From assembly GCF_963855985.1 (NCBI RefSeq), contig NC_087119.1:3574001-3638000 (forward strand): 64,000 bases of DNA. The letters run 5' to 3'. This stretch comes from Ostrinia nubilalis (lineage: Eukaryota; Arthropoda; Insecta; Lepidoptera; Crambidae). The notes beneath the pieces were generated by a model, which ran no database searches, had not been told where the DNA came from, and worked only from the letters and a program-made list of their open reading frames with translations. Both the position numbers and the translations under genes were made by a program. Within the stretch, counting starts at the first letter, position 1; every line of letters begins with the position of its first letter. This document shows, piece by piece, positions 57,448 through 64,000 of the stretch.

Positions 57448-59892
57448 AACAACTGTTTACTATTAGTCTAGTAAAATCTATCCAGGCTTAACTTAAACAC
57501 TGTTTGATTTTGACGTGCTATAAAAATATAGTCATCCATAGGTGCTAAATAAAAGAAAGTATTGTTACTTGTAGAGGTTTAATACGAGTGCTTACAAAGT
57601 GCTTTTAAGCGCTGACACCTCACCACAAGTCTACCTAATACTGCATTGTAGGTATCTACTCGTACATACAGTATCCTAGACAATAGAATATGATCTATTG
57701 AATAGATCATCCGTGAGTCATAAATTAGATGATGCTTAAATATTATGATTAGATTCGACTGTTCAATTAGAGGATAAATAACTGTGAACTCAATTGAAGC
57801 CGTAAAATATAGTTAATTTACTTAAGATCAAGCAAGACCATAGATTTATTGAACTCTAGAAAATTTTAATTTGCTTTACCAGACAATAAACTGTAAATAA
57901 AATAAAAATAAACGGTATAATCAGCAATAACGAAGACTTTATCTTGCTAATGCTGTTTAATCACTGGTACACTATAGAGCTTTTCTCGGAATCTTTCCCA
58001 AGGCAGAAAGACTAGACTACGACACTTGAAAATACTGCGGCTTGAGATTTCTCTCCGGAGAAATTTCTAGAATACTGGGATTAAGTAAGAAATATTATAC
58101 CCGCTAATGGTCATTCATTTTAAAAGGTGTCGTAGTGGCACTATCTTGATATAATGCACTAGCTTCTGCCTGCGGATTTGGTTGGATATTCGTCGGTCAC
58201 AGAAAATTATTTTATTATTTTCTCATGGTTGTTTACACACTTATGTAGGTACTATTTGTATTACTTTAGTAAGATTAATAATTCAAAAACAATTTACTTT
58301 GCATTGTACGGTTTTACGTCAAGATAAACACTGTAGAGTCTATCTAGAATCTGTAGGTGTTTTAAACGAAAATGTATGTACCTAAAGCCTTATGTGCTGT
58401 AGTCAGTACATAATTACGACGCGACGTGCGCTTAATGTATTCGGTGCAAACAATTGAACGGGGACTCGCGAAGCGTAGAGATGGGTAAGAGACAAAGTTT
58501 CATGGGTTTCATCGAGTATTTTATCGAGCGAACATGTGCCTATAGATAGTGACCGATGTTTCCATCGATTTATCGTGCACGCATCGTTTACCGCAATGTT
58601 CGCGTTTGTGTGTAGGCAGTTAGGCACCTATCTACATGTATGGCAGCCCACATATGGTTAGGCAGGGAACAGCCTTTGTTACCGAGCTTAGTCGAGTGAA
58701 TATTGAAAACTGAAATACCTAAGTGTCGAAGTTTTCCTACGTAAAGACCGTAACTTAGTACGCATTAAATTGCCTTTATGATTGTAAAAAGATGAATGAG
58801 ACGAGAAAAATGTTAGTTTTTATAACGTTTTCTTTGCTCTACGTTACAAAGGAGGTAGAAAATAATAAAAATGTGACTCGTAAAATAGTTCATTTAAATA
58901 GCTCATTTAAATAGCTTTTTTTAAATACTTACTAAATTAAACTGCTGCAACTTGACTTGTGGGACTTTCAGTAGGTTTCGTAATTTTCTCGGACACTTAT
59001 TGCCTATATGACCTTATAGGCATATCTACTGAACGAAATGGAACGAAACGAGACCTCGGCTCTATATCGAACATGCAAAACCTAACCTTAACAATTAGCT
59101 CCTAAACGTTACTTAATTTCTTACAATGCCTCGCTAGGTTGGTATTAAATTTTAAAGATTTTCTAACATTACCTAAATATGAGTATCCAACTTTATTTTA
59201 AACGAAAAATAATATAATATTTACTCGAATACTAGGACTAAGTAGGTAGTTCAACGCAGTCGCTCAACATTCTTAGCGTTGAGTAGGTACCTACATAAAG
59301 AATTTCTACTATGTGATACATTTTCCGATAAACGGCTCTCGACTTGAGAAAGCGAATTTATGCACAAAATGCAGAATAATATTTTACTGGTGTAAGTTTA
59401 AGGCTCTGCGGATCTTTGGTCAAATATTTTATAGAATTTCCTTTCTCACGATGGGCGAGAAAAATTAAAAGGTACTTAAATGCGAACTAATTTTAAAGAA
59501 CTAATCATCTTACAGAAAAGCGTTGGAACTTAACGCGCTTTTGCCTCGTTCAAGCTTCCAGGAACTCCACGTAATTGCCATCTAGCTTAGCCGCAATTCC
59601 GCTTGAGTGCATTTTTGGATTGTCAAAGAAAGGCTAGGGACTTTTACTCCGCTCTTTTCTTGTGCAAGAATTCTCGGATCTTAATATTTCCAGGAACCAA
59701 CACCGACAAGCTTTTCAGACTACCCGTCTGAATAGTTACCTTATTACGGTATTTTTAATGTTTATAGTTAGATTTCCGGGAAAAATTGTGATCTATTATT
59801 TGCAACTACTTTACAATTTTGGAAAATTGGTGGACAATAGTTTATTAAAATAACAAGCTTATCAAAAAATATACCTAATATGTAGGTATATA

Positions 59893-60157
59893 CAGGGTGT
59901 TAGGTAAATGGGGATATGAACCGACACTAGCCCATGTTAACATGGGCATATAAATGGTATGGTGAAGTCAGAAAATTGATCATCTTCATTTTAACTATTT
60001 TAATTTTCATACAAATCGGATTTTATAAAATTTATTTTGTATGAAAATTTAAAAAATTAAAATGATGATATCAAATTTCTGACTTCACCATACCATTTAT
60101 ATGCCCATGTTAACATGGGCTAGTGTCGGCTTATATACCCATTTACCTAACACCCTG
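59893..60157. mobile_element. Foldback MITE, CAGGGTGTTAGG family, copy 2
   Basis: TA flanks both ends (59891-59892 and 60158-60159). The TIRs begin CAGGGTGTTAGGTAAATGGG and run for about 120 bp, so nearly the whole element can fold into one hairpin. It is about 90 bp longer than copy 1, with an added inner palindrome (TTTTCATACAAATCGGATTT and its partner). Confidence 0.92.
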
Positions 60158-60240
60158 TATAATATTTGGTTGTGCTGTAATAACTTCGTAATAAAAATCT
60201 TTTCAATCCATGGCGTCAGCTCAGAACGAATGGAGAATTA

Positions 60241-60427
60241 TTAGTTCTACATTCAAAATTCGAAAAATTCAGAAGAAATTCAATCGTGAGCGGCGCAAAG
60301 TGTAACCACCGTCCGCGAAGTCGAAGAAGATTAGTTCTACATTAAAATTCGAAAACTCGAAAATTAATTCTGAAAAAAGACGATCAAGAGCGGCACAAAG
60401 TAAAACCGCCGTCCGCGATGTCAAGTC
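60241..60427. repeat. Two tandem units of about 90 bp
   Basis: The units 60241-60330 and 60331-60427 share TTAGTTCTACATT, AAAATTCGAAAA, GAGCGGCRCAAAGT and CCGTCCGCGA. About 25 bp downstream lies a GC-rich palindromic stretch (GGGTACCGCGGCCGGGTCAC). The arrangement resembles promoter monomers of a LINE 5' UTR, but no ORF follows. Confidence 0.7.
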
Positions 60428-61813
60428 AGTACTCATCGATTAAGTTGGGTCGGGTACCGCGGCCGGGTCACCGGCACGCCCTCAAGGGGCGTTCCCCTCC
60501 CCAAGGAGTAGACGCCTAAGCCTGATATTTTGCTCGTGTCAGGGTTGTGAAAAAAAAGAGATATTTCATTAGTATTTTTTTTAATGTTGACTTTCCAAAA
60601 AATCTCAAAAAATTGTCTAGAAGACGAACCCATACTATACTCGTACCTACTTAACACTAACAACAATAGTGTCTATTATAACAAACAACTTTACCAATCT
60701 ACCAAAAAAGGAAGTAAAGACCTATAATGCATGGGATTGGCTGAGTAAACACAGTAAAGACGTGTTTGTGCGATACACTTAAAATCAGACTTTGAGAATC
60801 GTCAGTCTACATAAAAAGATAGGCAAGGTAATACAAAAATGGGATACCAACATTCGTACTTAGATAATCATAAATATTATAAAAATCCCTAAGCAAACGG
60901 TAGGGATCTGGATATTCAAGTCTTTTGTAACCAATTTCATGTGCCCAAGTAATATAAAATCATTTATGATGTCTCGCTTTGCAGAAATAATTAAATTGTT
61001 AATTAGATTACTTGTGACCACTTTGATAAAGTAGGTAAAGAAAAAATTGGAAACAAATATGTGTGTTGTTTTAGAGAAATTTGGAAATGACAAAGTTGGC
61101 AACCCTGACCCGCGCCATTTCGACTCGTCTACAAGTACGTACATACAACATTGATCTTTTACGTAGAGATCAATAGACGTACAGCTTTGCGATGCTATAG
61201 AAAAATAAGACTTATCGTTTTTATTAAATAAAACGTTAACTTAATACTACACTATATTTATACTTTCTACAAGTTTTAATTAAATGAAGATCATTAAAAA
61301 TAACCCAATTGTAAGTAAGTTACTAATTTATATTTCGAATCAACATTAGACCATATGTAGTACTTATTATTCTCTGCCTTAACTACGAGTACCATAATGT
61401 GAATAAACAATCTATTTGACTTCTCATTTCTTATTTCCACCGGAACGACCGCAGAAAGATAAAATTGAAAAATAAAAATAGCCACAGCGCAGACAATCAT
61501 GTATTGTGAATCGAAAATTATCATACGAAAAGCGGGGAATGAAAATATGCGATATAAAATCTGATCTGAATTCAGAATTATTTAATTTTCACACGAGCAT
61601 CAGTTCTGAACTAAGGGCTGGAGCACACAGCATTATTATTATTTTTCAATGTAATTTTATAAATCAATATCTATAAAAATATATTACGAGTACATACAAA
61701 TCAATGGAAATGGGTGTAAAATAGAAGCGTTAAAATTGTTTTGTTGTTTCGAGATCCACAGCCTGAAAATGTGAAAGGATAATAATGTTGTGATAACAAA
61801 TATTTCAGTCAAG

Positions 61814-61846
61814 TTTTGGATTTCCTCTATGTTGTATCCCACGCAC
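61814..61846 (+). repeat. 33-bp direct repeat, left copy
   Basis: TTTTGGATTTCCTCTATGTT through CCACGCAC. The right copy at 62321-62353 differs at two positions. Together they flank the RTE tail and the foldback MITE. Confidence 0.85.
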
Positions 61847-61847
61847 T

Positions 61848-62053
61848 ACCTTTTAAGGAATTTTGTCTGTTACAGAAAAACTTTGGCACGCGCATCCCTG
61901 TTTTTAAAACCGGTATAAAAACTATCCTATGTCCTTTCCCGGGACTCAAACTATCTTTATGCCAAATTTCATCAAAATCGGTTCAGTGGTTTAGGCGTGA
62001 AAGCAAGACAGACAGACAGACAGAGTTACTTTCGCATTTTTAATATTAGTATA
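61848..62053 (+). mobile_element. RTE-like LINE 3' tail
   Basis: AACTTTGGCACGCGCATCCC, AAACTATCCTATGTCC, ATTTCATCAAAATCGGTTCA, GACAGACAGACAGACAG and a terminal TTTCGCATTTTTAATATTAG. Common insect RTE 3' end, 5' truncated. The foldback MITE lies exactly at its 3' terminus. Confidence 0.82.
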
Positions 62054-62316
62054 CAGGGTGTTAGGTAAATGGGTATATGAGCCGACACTAGCCTATGTTA
62101 ACATGGTCATATAAATGGTATGGTGAAGTCAGAAAATTGATATCTTCATTTTAATTATTTTATTTTTCATACAAATCGGATTTTATAAAATTTATTTTGT
62201 ATGAAAATTAAAAAAATTAAATGATAATATCAAATTTTTGACTTCACCATACCATTTATATGCCCATGTTAACATGGGCTAGTGTCGGCTCATATACCCA
62301 TTTACCTAACACCCTG
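62054..62316. mobile_element. Foldback MITE, CAGGGTGTTAGG family, copy 3
   Basis: TA flanks both ends (62052-62053 and 62317-62318). It is almost identical to copy 2, with the same inner palindrome and only scattered differences. It inserted in the TA at the end of the RTE tail, after that tail was in place. Confidence 0.92.
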
Positions 62317-62320
62317 TATA

Positions 62321-62353
62321 TTTTGGATTTCCTCTATGTTTTATACCACGCAC
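62321..62353 (+). repeat. 33-bp direct repeat, right copy
   Basis: 31 of 33 positions agree with 61814-61846. Confidence 0.85.
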
Positions 62354-62477
62354 AAGTTCTTTAGTAAATAAAAACGCGGCCTGGTACAACAAGGCTGAGC
62401 GTTTGTATGTGGCCAGTCCTAATCGATACACGAGTGACTCTTCGGAGCACACGCCGTGAATGGGCGTACGTACATAC

Positions 62478-62898
62478 TAGGGATGTTATGGATATCCCTA
62501 ACCGTAACCGAAACTATCGGATATCCGAAATAAAAAAACATCGGTAACCGTAACCGAAACCGATTCAAAAGTTTTGGATAGTTTCGCATAACGTCGGAGT
62601 CTAAATTTTAATATTTTTTAATATTTGTTACTTGTCTGGCATTCCCTGGCACCATGCACCATCTAATATCCCTTCCTGTTTTACCTCCATCATAATAGGT
62701 GTCATTATAGTACATAAAAGGCTATGTGGGTCGCACAGCCCCTTGCTACTTACATTTTTAAAATTCTAATATCCCTAACCGAAATTATCAGAAATTTTCG
62801 GATAATCCGAAATGATTTCATATCCGAAACCGGTTTAATATTATTTTAATATCCGTAACCGTATCCATAACCGAAACTTCATATCCTTAACATCCCTG
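62478..62898. mobile_element. hAT-like element, 421 bp, exact 8-bp duplication
   Basis: GTACATAC flanks both ends exactly (62470-62477 and 62899-62906). The ends TAGGGATGTTATGGATATC and, in complement, CAGGGATGTTAAGGATATG form TIRs. Many subterminal copies of CCGTAACCGAAAC and TATCCGAAA lie within 120 bp of each end, as expected of hAT binding sites. No transposase. Confidence 0.88.
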
Positions 62899-62906
62899 GT
62901 ACATAC

Positions 62907-63926
62907 AGAGGTATCGGTCCACTCGCTCTACAAACGTCCACGCCAAAGCTATCCGTTTAGTGGGTTAACCATTACTCGGTCATGTATCAAACATGTGAAA
63001 CAAACCTCGGTTGAACCGATAAAAGGCAAAGCACCATAAAGCATGGCTAGATATCGATCACATAGACCTATTGCGAGAGATAAATTTTTTATCACGGGGC
63101 ATGATAAAACAAAGACTATTTAAAACATAAACGGTGACACATTCTAGTAGAACAACATGAGAAGTAGACTAGTTTAAGTATAAAAATGCAGCGAGACTAG
63201 TAGTACCTACTAAACTCATGAGTATGTTGATACATAGCGAGGGCTCTTCATTTAGTATGTTCTCTCATGTCACCAGACTAGAGGTAGTAATATTTCTTAC
63301 TAGAAAGTTAAGCTCTCTTTAACGACGGTAATATGAAAATAGATAACATTGTGGAACTGGCAAACTAATAAGAAACTTCTAACGTAATAATCCACGTCAT
63401 CAACGTATTAATGTACATTTATAATATTCGTCGTTAGCTCCGCATATGTATTACAATTCTCAAAATGTAGTTTGAGTGTCCATGCTTATTCAGCCTTTTC
63501 ATTTATGTTTGTCACAATAAAATATAAAATTATATGATGCAAAAAGTACAGTGTTTTTGATGCAATAATTCTCAGCCATAAATCGAACTGCAAGCACTCT
63601 ACAATCTGATTTGAACAAAGACAACTTAAGAAATTGAAACTGAGTAATTTAAATGAAAGATGATAGAGTTATTCAGGTAGAGGTTTCTATTTAGATTTCG
63701 TTAAAAACAATACTTAACGTTTTGTCAAAGTTTTTACTTAATTTCAATTAAAATTCTTTTTTATTATTACCTACTCTAGTTATAAAACAGTGATAAGTTG
63801 ATATTAGGATTACCTATATCATTATGTCCACAATATAGGTACCTTTGTAAGCTGAGCATATTTATCACATATTTATATAATACCGCCTGCGATATGTAAA
63901 GTGATCCCAGAAGACCGTCCACATGC
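62907..63926. other. Unassigned intron stretch
   Basis: AT-rich, with no repeat termini or frames recognised before the branch site at 63927. Confidence 0.45.
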
Positions 63927-63952
63927 TACTAACCTTAGCCTCCTTTCCGCAG

Positions 63953-64000
63953 AGCTGAGCGCCAGCATCAAGCGGGAGAAGATCGTGGAGATATGCGAGG
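63953..64000 (+). CDS. Candidate second exon, runs off the window
   Basis: It starts after TCCTTTCCGCAG with a TACTAAC branch motif about 20 nt upstream. In the phase set by the exon at 52529-52619 it reads ELSASIKREKIVEICE (the E codon is split by the intron), open to the window edge. The exon is GC-rich, in contrast to the flanking AT-rich intron. The other two frames give Gln/His/Arg-rich peptides. The charged helix-like sequence does not identify a family for me. Confidence 0.65.

Larger units (their letters stand above)
52620..63952 (+). other. Inferred 11.3-kb intron
   Basis: It is bounded by GTCGGT at 52620 and by TCCTTTCCGCAG ending at 63952, with a perfect TACTAAC branch motif at 63927-63933. 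It carries the LINE end at 53850, MITEs at 54435, 57295, 59893 and 62054, a tandem pair at 60241, RTE sequence at 61848 and a hAT at 62478. The stretches 52620-53849, 55381-57294, 57448-59892 and 60428-61813 hold nothing I can name. Confidence 0.5.

Noticed and set aside
60540..61109. hAT element with CAGGGTTG ends
   Set aside because: Only about 8-9 terminal bases match and the flanking 8-mers differ (GCTCGTGT against ACCCGCGC).

Overview
The window looks like AT-rich, TE-dense non-coding DNA (intergenic plus intron) from a lepidopteran genome. Three things point there: the RTE-type LINE 3' tails with cores of the GCGGCCGCCCGCGACTTCG type, the tRNA-headed SINEs, and the many small TIR elements with TTA/TAA, TA or 8-bp target duplications. 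No bacterial gene structure is present. Nearly all short ORFs are chance openings or lie inside transposon relics.

Layout. 0.5-8.6 kb is a dense transposon cluster. It holds a foldback MITE, a 3.1-kb candidate DNA transposon interrupted by a decayed RTE retrotransposon, an RTE tail with internal tandem units, and a mariner-like element (5103-8619) split by a hAT-like element (5234-7498), which itself carries pieces of at least three LINEs. 8.7-36 kb is mostly unassigned AT-rich DNA with scattered MITEs (several with exact target duplications), SINEs and LINE 3' ends, plus a nested pair of TIR elements at 24.66-25.65 kb. 36-52 kb holds a long inverted repeat (37.7-38.25 kb), a hAT MITE and a cluster of three LINE 3' ends (40.5-42.3 kb).

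The best candidate for a host gene is on the + strand. A GC-rich promoter-like block at about 52.36-52.53 kb precedes an ATG exon (52529-52619). The next exon begins at 63953 behind a TACTAAC branch site and a pyrimidine tract, and runs off the window. The two exons join in phase across an 11.3-kb intron. I do not recognise the protein. The intron carries further MITEs, three of them close to its 3' end (59.9-62.9 kb).

The genes do not form a shared pathway. What the window records is insertion history: DNA transposons landing in one another and retrotransposon 3' ends landing in them, with the order readable from target duplications. Clade names rest on motif memory, not on database searches.
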